From positions 8,750,142-8,814,141 of the forward strand of contig CM067555.1 in NCBI GenBank assembly GCA_034509755.1: a stretch of DNA of 64,000 nt, given 5' to 3'. Under the pieces are notes generated by a model that worked only from the letters and a program-made list of their open reading frames with translations, was not told the DNA's origin and made no database searches. Source of the DNA: Anisodus tanguticus. Taxonomy: Eukaryota > Streptophyta > Magnoliopsida > Solanales > Solanaceae. The number at the start of each line of letters is the position of its first letter. Positions within the stretch are counted from its first letter, which is position 1. The position numbers were made by a program, and so were the translations under genes. This document shows positions 45,501-60,500 of the stretch, in pieces.

Positions 45501-48500
45501 TATGGTCTATATACTAAGCGCTTAGATTAGGATGGCTGCTAGTTGTCTATTGAGCTTTACATTGTTTTCACATTGTTCTGAGTTAGGGAGTTAAATTGAG
45601 TACCTTAATTATCATTGTAAGCTTGTTTCTAGTGCAAGTCTATGACGATAAGTTGCTGTTAGTCCTAACTATGTGGTAATGATTCTCCATTGGATTCAAA
45701 ATTTCCTTAGTTTCTGTGGCTTTCTTCTCTCTATTTTGCGTATAGGTATTATTTTAATCCAATTTAGCATAGCAAATTTTATAAGCTATCTAACTACTCT
45801 CTTATTAGGATGGAGCTGGTTTGCTGAATGCTGTACGAGTTTCATATCGTCTCCTTCTGGCAGAGACTGAAGTTTTCGCCACGATGTGGGACTGGTCTTG
45901 CCTTTTGGACGATATAAGTCAGTTTCATGATTACTATTTGGGTAAAAATGAAGAACCAAATAGAAGTGTGTGTGACATAATATGGTGTGGTATAAGAATA
46001 CTGTCAATACTTTTGAAGTTAAATGACCGAGCTATAGCAAAATTCAAACTCTGTTCTCAAGAAGCATGTTCCTGTTTACTGCGGTAAGTTGTTGCATTCT
46101 AATTCATTGAGTAAATGTTCTCAACTGCTTGATGTAAGTCACAGCAAATCCTTTGTTTGAAATGGCTACTGGAATTGAAGCTAGATATTTTATACCCGAT
46201 GCCTGCTAATTTCTTGGTCAATGGTCTAGTTCGTGATATGAATAATATTTAGACTTAAGAGAGTAATTTTTTCATTCTTTCTGGATTCATGCTATTCTTC
46301 CATGCTGAGATCTTAGTAGTATGATATGCAGCATTTCATCTGATTATTAAAATTTGTATCTGAAACTTCTCATCCGTCTTCTCACATTTGAATTTGTTGT
46401 TTCAAATCCACAGTTGGGAAGAATATTACCAGGATGTAGCACTGGAGAAAGCAGCCTGGTATCTTGAATCCTCACATGAAAATAATCATGACTTAGCTGG
46501 TGGAAGCATGGGATTGAACCAGTGTCGTACATTACAATCTTCATCCTTTGATTCTTTAGTTCCATCCTCCTCAACCATTTTGGAGAATGGACTGTTAAAG
46601 GGGGACAAGAAGATGACATGGTAAGAGCAGACCTAAAAATAGCAATATCTGTTATAACTTGCTTGTAATTTGGGCTGGATGCGTTTACAAGTCAGCATTT
46701 ACATTGGTGATTCAGCAATTGGGGACAGTTGAGAAGTGGATCAATTTTGAAGTGGGATCCTTGAGATCCTTTGTATCATAGACCTGTAACTTTCTGGATT
46801 TCTTTGTCCACACTGCTGCTTTGTTCCCTAAATAGCATTTAACGTTCATCTTTTAAAAACATGCAGGGATTGTGGGAAACCCTTCATCTTGACTTCTGCT
46901 ATGCAGAAGAGCTATGAGATGGTGTTCCTGGCTTTTAGTCAGAGGTGGCCAGTTCTTTTGTATGGCCCTGCCGGTGCAGGAAAGACTGCATTGATTTCAA
47001 AGTTAGCAGAACTTCATGGGGGTCGGGGTACGTTATTTGTTGCTCCATGTGAAATCAATAATCAATAGCATATGTATATCTTTTATATGATGGAATTGTT
47101 TTTTGTTGCTTGATTGTTGGCTGTGGATGTCTGGTTGAGCTTGTAAAGTTAATGTATCTCCTTCAAGACCAGAGGGATGTAACAAGTAAAAAATACAAAA
47201 ACTAGTCATGAATTTTAAAATAGGTTAAAGTACTTGTTATTGTTCATTTCACATATTGACATCTATGGAAAAAGTCTAGTATTTCTTTTCCCTCTTTTTA
47301 TGTGGTTAATTTGAGTCTTCCAAAAGAGTTAAATAAAAAATGGTAGCATGCATTTTAATAGTTGAAGTTTATTATATTCCTTTAGTCCCCGCTTCTTTTC
47401 ATTTTATTGTGCTTCAAATCTGAATTATTCGGATCTCAACCTTGTAATTGCATTTTACCTTTTTTGCTTTTACAACTACACTTATTTTTTCTGAATAAGT
47501 CAGATTCACTCGATCTTATACGATAAAATCATTCAGTTAAAGTTCATGTGAAGATGTGCTATAACCACTGCTTTATCCATCTCCACCTCCACCTTTCACC
47601 GCACATCCCACTGGCAACAACCACCACCATTAATCATCTCTGTTGGCGCACCACTGCTAGCCACGCCCACCTCCCGTCACGATCACCATACAACCGACAA
47701 CATTAACCAACCAGGCACCACCGCACAACCACCTCCACCTCCACCACCAGCGATCCATTACCATCACTGGCCACCACCACCGATCAACTCTATGAAAGAA
47801 TATACGCATCTGATGCAGAACCTTAAGGCGTAGGTCAGAGTAGCCCCAGATTATATAAATTCCTTTGAACACCCTTGCACAATTGATGCGAAACAAGTGT
47901 AGCATTCTCTAACAGCCTTCCGTGTGTATAATACGGTTCTGGGACTTACACTTGGATTTGATATTTCTTTTTCTAATTTTTTCAGTCTTTTTTGAAGTAG
48001 CGAGAGATAAGGGTCAAGATGAGTGAGGGGCCTCGAGCAATTTAAGTGGCTTGATGATTTGAATATACATATATCTATTTTTTGTGTGTGTGGGGGGGGG
48101 GGGGGGGAGTGCAGTTCCATGGTTTGAGTTCAGAGGGAGAATAAAAATGATAGAACACGAAGAGAGAAAGCGATCGTGCAAATCGGCGCACTAAAATTTC
48201 TCTGTGATACCTTGTGAAAGAGCTTGAGTGTTTAACCCATAACCTTGAGACTTGAGTAGCCTAATACCATTCAAGTCTCTTTAGAAACCCTGGATAACCG
48301 ATGAGGGACAAGTTACATTTTCTGACACCTCATTGCCAGCCTCCACTGCACGACCTCCACCAGCAATCACCTCTGCTGCTAGCTACAGCTACCAATCACC
48401 TCTGTTGCTAGCTACCGACCAATCCCTCTGACCATTATTGCACAACCAGCATCCCTGACAGCTCCTGCAACACACAACCTCCCCCGCTACCGTCGACCAC

Positions 48501-51500
48501 CAATGCCGCTAGCAACTTTTAGAGCGTGTTTCATCAAGGATTTTTTTTTTGTAATACCATGTAAATTAAGATTTCTCACATATTGTCTGAATGTGGTAGT
48601 TAATTGTCATATTATTAAACGTTTAGTTTTTAATTAACGATAGATCATAACAAAAAAACAAACAGTTATAGACTTTTAGTTATAGTGTTTAGATTTGGAC
48701 TTCACCCGTTTGGACAATTTGTGGGTGAAGTTGAAAAAACTGAGTATTTGATTAAAGTTAGACTATAGTATTTGAAGTTGTGAGTGAATCAGTACTTCAT
48801 GCTTCAAGTTCTCTATTTCAAATTGAAGGTGAATAATGGACAAAATTTTAAAACAAATATTGATTTGCAAATAATATTCATTTTCAAAACTGCTTTGAAA
48901 GGCTTTCTTTTTCGTTATTTGAGCCGAGGGTCTATCGGGAACAACCTCTCTACCTCCCCAAGGTAGGGGTAAGGTCTGCGTATACACTACCCTCCCCACT
49001 TGTGGGATTACACTGGGTATGTTGTTGTATATGCAAATGGCATCTGTGTCCAAAAGCCTACGAAAATATATATTGAGATTCAAACATCTTAATCTTAAAA
49101 AGAAATCAAATGTGGCCTTAATGTAGCTAAATGTGGTATAAGCATCTGTTCATGAAGTCAAAATTAGTCAAACTGTATTAAGGTGTCATCTGATAGGGTA
49201 GATAATTTGTTTGCCATAGTGTCCATAAATATCTCAATCCAAGTGAAGTCCCATGTCTCCAATAACCAGCAGGAAAGCACCCTTGACATTTTCAAAATTT
49301 CCGTTCCCCAAATTTAGTAATGTATGCCTTCATCTTGTCCTTCGCTTTCTCTAAGTTTGTGGATCTTTGTATTGGTCGAGTCTGTTTGTATGGCACAATT
49401 TGAGGAACATTGTTGTTTTCATATTCTTATTGCAAAAGACTCGTCATATCTTTCACAAGCTGAATGTGGTACCGTCACTGGATAATCAAGTTTCAGTTGA
49501 CATTTCTAGATTTGGATTTGATTTATGCATTGTCATAAAGTTTTGAAAATTGTAAGTTGGATAGACATTTGATTCCCAAGTTTGAATGTGTACTCGTACA
49601 ACATGTGAGTATGATCGTCTGTAGCCATGCACTTTCATAAACTGCTAACAACACTTTTGCTTATGGTGCTTTGAAAAAGCTCTTGGTTTGTTCTGACTAT
49701 GTCTACTGTTTTCTTGTTGATCAATTTTCAAAAATACAGTTTTATTCCTTCACATGGATGATCAAGTTGATGGTAAGATGTTAGTTGGCACTTATGTCTG
49801 TACGGAGCAACCTGGTGAATTCAGATGGCAGCCTGGTTCACTTACCCAGGTTTCTTACTCCTTTGGGAAATCAATAGGTATTTCATTATTCCTACCTTGT
49901 CATGGACTGAGGATTATTATGATGTGCAGGCTGTTTCCAATGGATTCTGGGTTGTCTTTGAGGATGTTGATAAAGCGCCTCCGGATGTTCAATGCATCTT
50001 ATTGCCTCTGTTAGAAGGCGCAACTTCATTCTTCACTGGGCATGGAGAGGTATTTTGGAATATTACCTTTATCTGTTCTAGAAGATTTAGTGTTATCATG
50101 CTTATCCTTTGATGCTTTTGACTGCATGGTGCTTTGTCTGAATTTGCTAATTAGCTTGATAAGTGTATGGTTGTAATATCTTGACTATCTCTGACTTTAC
50201 AATCCGTTAAAAGCAATGTTTTATTTCAAGTTAATTAATTGTTTGGGTTTTTATGTAAATTTCAACCATTCATATGGAGTGCTACTATGTATTACTTAAT
50301 AACATTATTCTTATGCTTATTTATGTGCGTTTAAATCAAGTTGATAGTGATATTGAGTGTCCACTTTGATGATTGAACTGTTCATTGCTCTGAAGTCGGG
50401 AGATAAGTCAAGATAATTCTTTAGTCTACATTTTAATGGAAGTGAAATTCTTTTTCTTCTCAAGTTCCCATTCATTGGACAAGGTGTTATCTTGCCTGTT
50501 TACCGGGGACATAACCCTAGATAGGAGGGTATGTAGGCCGAGAATATGATAGAAGGTTAGTAGGTAGGTTCCGTTACCAATATTACTACTATTATTCTCC
50601 TACTATCTAATTTTTGGTTTATTATTACTTGTTTCCTTTGCTTCGATTATTGTATTATTTGTTGTTGCTACTGTTCTTTTCTCCATTATTTTCTATATGG
50701 CCCCTCCACTACTTTATTTCCTTTTCTTACTGATTTTGATACGCTTTACTTGCACCGAGGGTCTATCGGAACAAGCTCTCTACCTTCACAAGGTAGGGGT
50801 AAGGCTGAGTACACACCATCCTAGATCCCACTTGTGGGATTACACTGGGTATGTTGTTGTTGTATCTTGCCTGTTTAGTTTGTTACAGATAATGTTGCTG
50901 TTTGCCACCACGATTTGTTGTTTCAAAAAGCTAGGCCCTTTTTTGGCCTTCCATGTACTGATTGGTCCTTGCATCCTACCATTCACAAGTTGATTGGTGA
51001 AATGTTACACTGCTTCTTGTGCATATTATTCTGATGATGAAAGAACACCAATACGTATGAACCACTGCAGGGAATCCGAGTGCATGAAGGTTTTCGGCTA
51101 TTTTCCACGATGACAAGCACTAAGCTGGATATATCTATGGAAGGTTGGTATCGTGTCTTATAAATTTTGGTTTACTTATCCACGCTTAACATTCTTCTTA
51201 TACTTATCTGATTTTTTCCTAGTTGCTAGTATTTGGAGTCTGTTGTTAGTTTCTTTTCCCCCCATCTTTCCTCAGCATATTTGTAAAAATCAGCATGCGC
51301 TCATGGTTTTGATGCTTGATGAGAAATAGATTCTGTATTTGCAGTTCTTTTGTTTTCTGATAATTGGTAGTTGAACTTCTTTTCTGCTTGAGTGCCTCTC
51401 AAAAGTTCTGGTTGACTTTCTTCCTACATGTTCGTACTGTGATTAACTTTAGTAGAAGTGGATTTAGGACCTCGAAGTTCTCAAAGCTCTTTCCAAAATA

Positions 51501-54500
51501 CCTTCACCACTATGTCAGTCACTTGTGTCTTTGGGTGGTCTGGTCTTCTCCAACATTGTGAGTCTTTTTCCAATTGGTGGCTAGCATTCTCAGACCGTGA
51601 GTGAAGCAAGCTCCGAATTTAGAACTGACAAGATCCTGTTAAAGGTGGTCTCTAATGACCGTTTGCCATGGTACCAATACTAATGTTTTACTGTTAATGT
51701 TATTGATGTCGGCTTCATTTTATTGCAAAATGTATATCTTGTTATCTATTTTGCCCTTTCCTCATTATTTTTGGGTTACTGTCCATTATTAGCTTAAAGT
51801 GGCATCGTTCTTTAATAGGTAAGAGTTCTGTTAGTGCACTTTGGCGGAGAGTAATGATTGCACCTTCAAGTCATCAGGACTTGCTGAAGATTGTGAACAA
51901 GTGGTATCCAGAATTGGAGTCTCTAGCAGCAGAACTTATTGGTATGATAGATCTAGTTGTTCCTGATAGGTCGTCTACCCCTACAATGTCTATTTAATTC
52001 TGTGGCCACATCTTGCAGGAACGTTTGATAGAGTTAATGAGCTAGTAGGATGTCATTTTGGAACTGGTGCCTTCTTGGGTTCTCATGGAAGGTTTTCACT
52101 AAGGTAAGCTTTGTCACGACCGTCATCTGAATCTATAGAATATTGTCGGCTTTAACCATTTGTATCAATTGCAGAGATCTTCTCAAATGGTGCAAGAGAA
52201 TTGCAGGTTTAGGTTTTCATTTTGACGGGGATGGCCTTTCAGCTTATGCACGTGAAAACATATATAAGGAGGTCTAACATGATAACTGATACTCATTTCA
52301 TTTTTCCTTGCTAAATATTTCAGTTATGCTAACAGGTGGATGATTTGACTCTGTAGGCTGTAGATATCTTTGCTGCCTTTTCAACTGCTGAAAAACGGTT
52401 GGTTGTAGTGAAAGAGATAGGTAAAATGTGGTCAGTAGCACCCGTGGAGACTTTGTATCCCATCAATAGGCCTGTTATTCAGGTATTAGTTATTTTGTGA
52501 AGTGATATTTTCATATCTATAGCAGCTTCGTTTTCTTATTTGTAATGTCTCTGCAGGAACTGGCATCTGATTTACGTATTGGGAGGGTTGTGCTTAAGCG
52601 TAATCATAGGGCTGTGAGTGAACGAACTCTGAACTTTTTTTGTCCGTTTTTGATAAAGCATGATATTTTCCTTTGTTCCTTTCTGAAGTTCTTTATGATT
52701 GTTCTAGACCTTGGAAGAGAAGAAGCATTTCGTTGAGATTCGTAATTTAATCCACGTTCTTGAGAGAATAGCTTGCTCTGTTAAATACAATGAGCCAGTT
52801 CTTTTGGTGGGTGAGACTGGTACAGGGAAAACCACTCTTGTACAGAGTCTTGCGTCGAGACTTGGTAAAAAACTTACAGTCCTGGTATGTTCGGGAAAGA
52901 TCTATGACCAAGAAGATTTAAATTTTCATTTAACAGCCTCACTGACCGATTTATATTATGTTGCAGAATTTGAGTCAGCAAAGTGATGTAGCAGACTTGT
53001 TGGGTGGATTCAAACCAATCGATGCTCAGTTCATCTGTATACCCCTTTATAAGGAGTTTGAGAACCTATTTACTACTACATTTTCTTACAAGGTAATTCT
53101 TGAGATTTTACTTTTCTAGATGTCGTTTCGTTCAGCTTAAGCAATATAACAATCTATTGTTTCAGGAGAACGGAGACTTTCTTGTACGTTTAAGGAAGTT
53201 TGTTTCTGAAAAGAATTGGAAGATGTTATTTGGTGGATTTCAGAAAGGTGTCCGAAAGATAAATGAAATAGGAAGATCTGGGTCCGGTACAAAGCGGAAG
53301 AGACCTTTGGGTGATGAACTGATAAAGGCTTGGGAAACCTTTTCCCTGAAACTAGATAAAGCGCGTATGCAGATTGGTGCTTCTGGTGGAATGATCTTTT
53401 CTTTTGTAGAAGGAGCTTTTATTTCTGCACTTAAGAATGGTGAATGGATATTGCTTGATGAGGTGAACTTGGCTCCTCCGGAGACCTTGCAGCGAATTAT
53501 CGGCGTACTTGAAGAAGAGACTGGATCTCTATGTTTGACTGAAAGGGGTGATATTGATTATGTAAATAGACACTCGAACTTCCGCATATTTGCCTGCATG
53601 AATCCTGCAACTGATGCTGGGAAGAGAGACTTGCCCATTTCGTTAAGGAGCAGATTTACCGAATATTTTGTTGATGATTTGTTGGATGATGAAGACCTTT
53701 CTTTGTTTATTAGTCAGTTTATTGATGAGGATCATTCAAATAGAGAACTAGTCAGTAAAATTGTGCAGTTCTATAAAGCAGCCAAGAAGCAATGTGATGA
53801 TAAGTTACAGGATGGTGCTAACCAGAAGCCCCAATATAGTTTAAGATCTCTTTACCGTGCGCTAGAATACACAAAAAAAGCGAAGCGAACTTTTGGACTT
53901 CCAAAAGCCCTTTATGATGGTTTTTGTATGTTTTTTCTGATTGCATTAGATGAACCAAGTGCTAAATTAATGAACCAATTAATTGCTAAATATTTATTAG
54001 AGGGCAAAATACCTCCACAGATCTCCTTTGATGCTTACTTATTAGATAGAGGAAACTCAAGGTCTGATGACTTGGTGGAGAGCTATGTTTTGACTAAGAG
54101 TGTCAAGGAGCATATTAGAAACCTGGCGCGTGCCATATTTGTTGGAAGATACCCGGTTCTACTTCAGGGGCCAACATCTAGTGGAAAGACGAGCCTTGTC
54201 CAGTATCTTGCAGCGATAACCGGTCATGAGTTTGTGAGGGTCAATAACCATGAACACACTGATCTGCAGGAATACCTGGGTTCCTATGTTACTGATGCAA
54301 ATGGGAAGCTTGTCTTTCATGAGGGCGCACTTGTTAAGGCGGTTCGGAATGGTCATTGGATAGTTCTAGATGAGCTGAACCTTGCCCCATCAGATGTGTT
54401 GGAAGCTTTGAACAGGTTGCTAGATGATAATAGAGAGCTTTTTGTCCCTGAGTTGTGTGAAACTGTTCGAGCACACCCAAACTTCATGCTGTTTGCTACT

Positions 54501-57500
54501 CAGAATCCACCTACCTTATATGGTGGTCGCAAAATGCTTTCACGAGCATTTCGCAACCGTTTCGTGGAGATCCATGTCGATGAAATTCCAGAAGATGAGT
54601 TGAGCACAATATTGACCAATAAGTGCGAAATCCCAGAAAGCTATGCTAGGAAAATGATTGCTGTCATGAAGGAACTGCAATTGCATAGGCAGAGTACTAA
54701 AATTTTTGCTGGAAAACATGGTTTCATTACTCCACGCGATCTGTTCCGGTGGGCTAACCGTTTCAGGGAATTTGGGAAGTCCTACGAAGACCTAGCTCGT
54801 GACGGTTATTATTTGATGGCTGAGAGACTGCGAGATAATGACGAGAAAAAAGTTGTCCAGGCAGTTTTGGAACAGCAGTTGCGGGTTAGACTTGCTGAGG
54901 ATAATATGTACAAGCAGGTTTATCTCTTTTACCTCTCACTACTTATGCTGCAAAATACATAGTAGTAAGTTTTTAACTCTTATGGTTGTTATTGATGCTG
55001 GGAGATTCTCTAATTTTATGGAGTTACTAGTCTTACCTCCCTTGACTTTTTGGAAAGATATTGCAGAAAATTCTTATAATGAAGTTAATTTTTTGCTTGA
55101 TACTCTAACTTTGTCAATGAACAACGAGCAAAGTCTCACCACACCTTTTGTGCGGGTGATATATACAAATGTTACCTTCTCAAAAAAAGAGCAAGTCTGT
55201 TGATGCGGGAGTGGGGGGGGGGGACTACATTCCTTTTTTATTTTTATCAAGTAAATAAGATTTATGAACAATACAATGAGTATCTCCAAAAAAAAGAAAC
55301 TGAAAATCTTACAGGATTAAATGGATTTCTACGAATTAACAAAATCCTTCTCTATTCCATCACAGGCTTTCCTATTACTTTCTGTCTAGGGGGGACTATA
55401 TTATTTTCTTCCTAAATTACTAGCAACACTCTATGCAGTATCTTCCTGGTGATATTCCGAAGCGCATTACTTTTCACGAAAGGATAAAAGATGGATTCTA
55501 GTTCCACATGAATGCCAAGGGGGTTACATTCCAAGCTCTATTACTCCTCGTATTCCTCAATGCCCTGTTGTTCAGGATTTCTTTTGATATTATTTATTAT
55601 ACTTCAATTTTTTTTAGAACTATCCACCAAAGCTGGTTGGTCTGCAGTGTATTAGTAATGGTTCACATCTTCACACAAACATTTGCACATGAAGCACCAA
55701 GTAATTTACTAGTATGCCATTTCAGATTTTCCGCTGTTATTATTTCCCATCTTGTCTAAGATGAACTTAATTCGAGCAACATGGAGAACGTTCTCCTCCT
55801 TGATTAACCTTGTATATGACTTCATGGAGAAGAGGCCGTTCTGCTTCACCTTCCATCAAGATGATAGGATAATATTCTTTCTATAGAGCAAGTGCTCCCA
55901 TTAGACTTTGTAATTCCTCCATCTCCCAGGTCTTGTAAGTTACTCCTAAACCTTAAATTACATATCCTTTTCCCGTTTTGTTCTTCGTAGACCTAGTTAA
56001 TTATTGCCTCTCTCTGGCTCGAGTTATGAAAATCCACAGGTTATTTGAAACTTATGGAGTCACCACATCACCATTTATGTCTACAGAAACTAATCTTGTG
56101 TCCACCACATGCATGTAAGTAATGCCTGAACTCTTCCCGTTTCTTCATGCTGCTTCTCCACAGACCACATGCATAGGTGTGATGATGTTGCTCGTACTCC
56201 ACCTCCGTCCCAAATACCAAATTTGTCCGCTATTACGGTTCTCTAAAGTACATGATCTTTATTCTTGAACTTCCATAGTCACTTCCCTAGGAGTATGTTG
56301 CTGAACGTCTACAAATCTCGTACGTCATGCCTTCCTATCCTGGTGGGTTATCTGACCACCTTTCAGTTCACCAAGTGGAATTCCTTGTTCAATCGTTGTT
56401 GTTCCACCAGAAATTCCTCTGAACTTTTCCAACTTCTAAGTAACACTGGCCAGTGCACTCATAAATGACATGTAGTACGTCGTGAAGCATGAAAGAGTAC
56501 TCTTGATCAGCCTCCCTTGCCTCCTTATAGATGTATCTTCTACCACCCCTCGAGTCTCTTCTCAACTCTCCAAATCATTGGAATATCTTGAAATTAAACA
56601 CCTCTGCCGAGCTGCTAGCTTCTCAGTGTTGTGCACCTTCCTACTGTGATAACTTCATACTTTATATTGATTTCAACCTAATACTGTCTCGAACAAAACT
56701 AGTACCTTGACTCGGCCACTCGGGTAGGATAATTGACGTGTGTCAGATTTGCTTTCATCTCTCTTATATACTTGTTTAATATTTCACCTTTTTCTGATTA
56801 GTGTTAAATGTTCTTAGATTTTATATGGTATAATAGAATTGTTGAACGATCATTCTAGTTTACTTGGTTCTGTATAAGTTCATGGTAGTATGTGAAAACA
56901 GAGTGCTACCAAATTGCTTGAATACACTGAGTGCTAATTTTTGGGGTGCAGGAAGGAAGAGGCGGAGATAAGATCTTGGAGGTTGGCAAGCATTCAGGAG
57001 TCACTGGACAGCTAGACAAGTACGTGCTGTGAAGTAGTTAAATCTTGAAGTTCTTTTGGCTGTGGTTAACTTCAGCTTCTTTTTTTGTTGCAGAATTGTT
57101 TGGACTAGAAGTATGTGGAGGTTGTACTTTCTTGTTGAGCGCTGCTACACGCTGCGTGAGCCTGTTCTCCTTGTTGGTGAAACGGGGGGAGGGAAAACTA
57201 CTGTTTGCCAGCTGCTAAGTATCATTTTGGGTTCAAAATTGCACATTTTGAATTGCCATCAATATACGGAAACATCTGATTTTCTTGGGGTTAGCTTACT
57301 TGCCCTGTTTCTTCTTTGATTGCAAAACTTGTGTTTTTTGGTCCTCAATAGATTCTATTATCTGATTTTCTTTTGATCAAGTAAAAGGTTTCATTGACAA
57401 TAACAAGGCCAACTTGGCAGTATACAAGTGATATACCAAAAGAGGAGAAACCTACAATATATGTTTTTACATAACCATACCCTCATCTGATTACGTTCAC

Positions 57501-60500
57501 TGTCTATGTATTTCATTTCATTCTTTCTATATTTTATCTTACGACAATGGTTGTTTTTGTGATACCCTTACCAGGGTTTCTATCCTGTACGAGAAAGATC
57601 AAGAATTTCTACAGATTTCAAGCACCTTTGCGAGAAGTTGATGCATTCCAAGGCTATTGTGAACTATCCTGGAGATTCTGTATGTTTATTTCCATCCCAT
57701 ATTCTGGTATGAGGAGATTCTTTTCTTTCATTATTTAGATACTGATGTTTCTTGTCACAAATATTCTCTGCAGATGATTTCTTCAGATATCAATCAAGCT
57801 TCTTCCACTCTTCATAAGCTGTCTGTGATTTTAAGTAGTTACAGACAGTGTCTAGTTTGCCATCCTGATGTAACTAGTCAAGATGTCGACTACATTGTAC
57901 AACTGAATTTGGACTTGGTTCAACTGCACCAGAAATGGCAGACCATTTTTATGTGGCAAGATGGACCTCTTGTTGAAGCGATGAAGAAAGGAGAGTTATT
58001 TCTTGTGGATGAAATCTCTTTAGCTGATGACAGTGTACTTGAAAGACTAAACAGTGTTTTGGAGCCAGAAAGGAAACTGGTGGGTAACTTATATGGTTTA
58101 TAGAGATAGTACACAGAGGATTTACATTTGAATTCACTGCCATATAAAATAAGAATGCTAAAGTCAAGTCTTGTACTTACAGGTTGAAATTAGATATTAC
58201 TGCATTTGTATCAAATCTTGCATCATCTGTCATTTTCTAGGAGGGTCTGGTGCTGTTGTTTTGATGCCATTTTTTCTACTATGCTGTTTATGTATGTTCA
58301 AGATTTTATTTTTTATGAGAAAGCTAGTTTATGCTCCTGGTTTATTTTGGCCCTGTGTTCCCAGCTTGATTCTCTTGCTTCCTCATTACATGCAACCTTT
58401 TCTTATCAAGCTCTGGCCAAGTTTCTTTTGATTATGCCTTTTCTTTTCCTTACAGTGCTAATTTGTTCGTTCATTGTATATCTGGTATTTCTGCAGTCTT
58501 TGGCTGAGAAAGGTGGGTCTGATCTCCAGAAAATAACTGCTCATCCTGACTTTTTTCTACTAGCAACAATGAATCCTGGTGGTGATTTTGGCAAGAAGGA
58601 ATTGTCTCCTGCCCTTCGCAATAGGTTCACAGAGATATGGGTACCACCTATTACTGAGTTGGATGAGCTTAAAAGTATTGCTCTTGAGAGGTTGTTTGTA
58701 AATGCTAGGTTTTTGTTTTCCATCAATTCCTAAAGATGGCTTGCTTCTCATGAGCGACTCATAAATGGTCTTATTTAATTTGACAAACTTCGTTTTGCAG
58801 CATTTCAGACGTAAACTTTAGTGTGCTGGTAGATCTTATGATGAAATTTTGGGAGGTATGCAGTTTCCTTACATCACGTAACTTTAGTTTGTTGTAAAGG
58901 CTCTGCATGCCTGCACAGTCAGTTCCACCTTTATCCAAGCACCGGTCGGGCTTATAGCACGTGAAACTCATAACTACCTCATGAGGTGTGAGACCATAGC
59001 ATGTCACACAATGAAACAAGAGCTCTTATTTGGGGCCATACATAGTTATTTACTGGGCCAATGTTGGAAGGTTGCATATGTGTCCATTTCCCTTATTCCT
59101 GGTACCAAATATGTACCCTCTTTTTACCAAATTAATTGTCCTACTTCTATCTGGGTTTGGCCTAACTATGCTTGATAGGTAAATGTATTCCCTGCACGAT
59201 TCAGTGCTTCTGTTCTGTCATCAAAAGGTTGTTACCATACCTGCCTTGTACCAATAGAGGCTCAATTTTTTCCAGAAGATTACTTCATTTGCACCTTTAT
59301 ACCACTTTGACTGCCAAGACCGTACAAGGAGAAAAGAGCCCATTCCCTCAATCAATGTGGGATACTTAATATTAGATTAGAAGAAGTAATTTAGAGCTTA
59401 TGTCAATCATCACGCCAAGCTGAAGCCTTTGGTTCTGAGCTGAACCATCTTGTGCCAAATTTCACATAGAGCTGTACTTTGGTTGGGGTCATTGTATGTT
59501 TTATGATTCTTTGTCATTTGTTTAGTTAAAGTTAGCTTGATTTCCGTTTATAAAGGAAATCAAGTCACAGATGCAGTATCTCCCGCTTATCCTTTTTTAA
59601 CACCTTTAAATCTTCATGGCATTTAGTACAGTCTTTTTCTTAAATTCAGTGGTTCAACAATTTACAAACAGGAAGGGCACTTACCGTGAGAGATCTTTTA
59701 TCCTGGGTATCCTTTATTAATGTGACAGAGAGAATTCTTCAACCAGAATCTGCGTTCCTTCACGGGGCGTTCCTTGTTCTGCTCGATGGCCTGAGTTTGG
59801 GTATGTGAACTTGCTAGTTTTCACCACTAAATCTTTCTGTTATTTGGTTTAGCAGTATCTGAAATGTAGGTTTTGCATGTAAGGGTTATGACATCAACCA
59901 ATTGGTACTTACATCTCATCTGTTGATGCACTGTTATCTTCCACTGGTTTCTTATTTGCCTGTGAAAACTTATTGCATATGCATGCTTGGGGATGGATAC
60001 CATTCTCATAAACATGGCGTCTGCACAATTTAACTTATTACTATCTTATTGCTCAAGTATATCAGCCATACCACCAGTTCAATTTCTAGAAATCTTTTCT
60101 TTGCATCTTGAGAAAGGATGGCTATTCTTGTATAGGTTACCATGAGCCTTTTACAACTTTTTTCATATGTTCCTGCTGGTTGACAATGTCTGTTCTGCTA
60201 CCGGGGATTTTGTTTCTCTTTTTTGTTTATTCTGTTGTACTTATTTTACTCAGGTACACATATTTCATGGACAGATGCAGCAGGGTTGCGGGAGAAATGC
60301 CTTTCATTTCTTTTAGAGGGACTAAAGGTCTCATCTTAAACTTCTTTAAATGATAAACCATTTCCTTTTTGATCAATCTATTTGAAAGATCTTACAAATT
60401 TAAATATAAAAGTCGAAGATACAGTGAAACATTGTTTTGCAATCGTGAACGGGGGCTCTTCAAATTCCTGTCATCTTTAGAAAGGTTAAACGGATGAGGA

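Larger units (their letters stand above)
43667..45808 (+). other. MDN1 intron 3, 2.1 kb
   Basis: Contains a MITE-like insertion and a 75-bp tandem duplication (separate entries). No other gene is seen. Confidence 0.7.
42507..46620 (+). other. MDN1: MDN1 exons 1-5: N-terminal domain
   Basis: Residues 1 to about 338. Recognisable stretches are IHPKYTIPLVGCFRPLARKI, LVPNLRC, an acidic run (DDGDLMEVDQEDNPGEVGD) and LGYFEFAPPPFERF. In midasins this region precedes AAA1 and is not an enzyme itself. Exon 1 ends in phase 0; the others use mixed phases. The start is supported by the family-typical first residues and an A-rich context (GAAAAAATGT). Confidence 0.9.
46867..52613 (+). other. MDN1: MDN1 exons 6-14: AAA1
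   Basis: Walker A GPAGAGKT at about residues 372-379; VGTYVCTEQPGEFRWQPGSL follows. The Walker B-like segment WVVFEDVDKAP (about 437-446) has Glu-Asp where the other modules have Asp-Glu, so ATP hydrolysis in AAA1 may be altered. Then FRLFSTMTST (sensor region) and LWRRVMIAPSS. Exon 14 is only 57 nt. Confidence 0.88.

Noticed and set aside
47657..48120. Minus frames with Trp/Gly/Val-rich peptides
   Set aside because: Translation of CCA-rich low-complexity DNA in an MDN1 intron.
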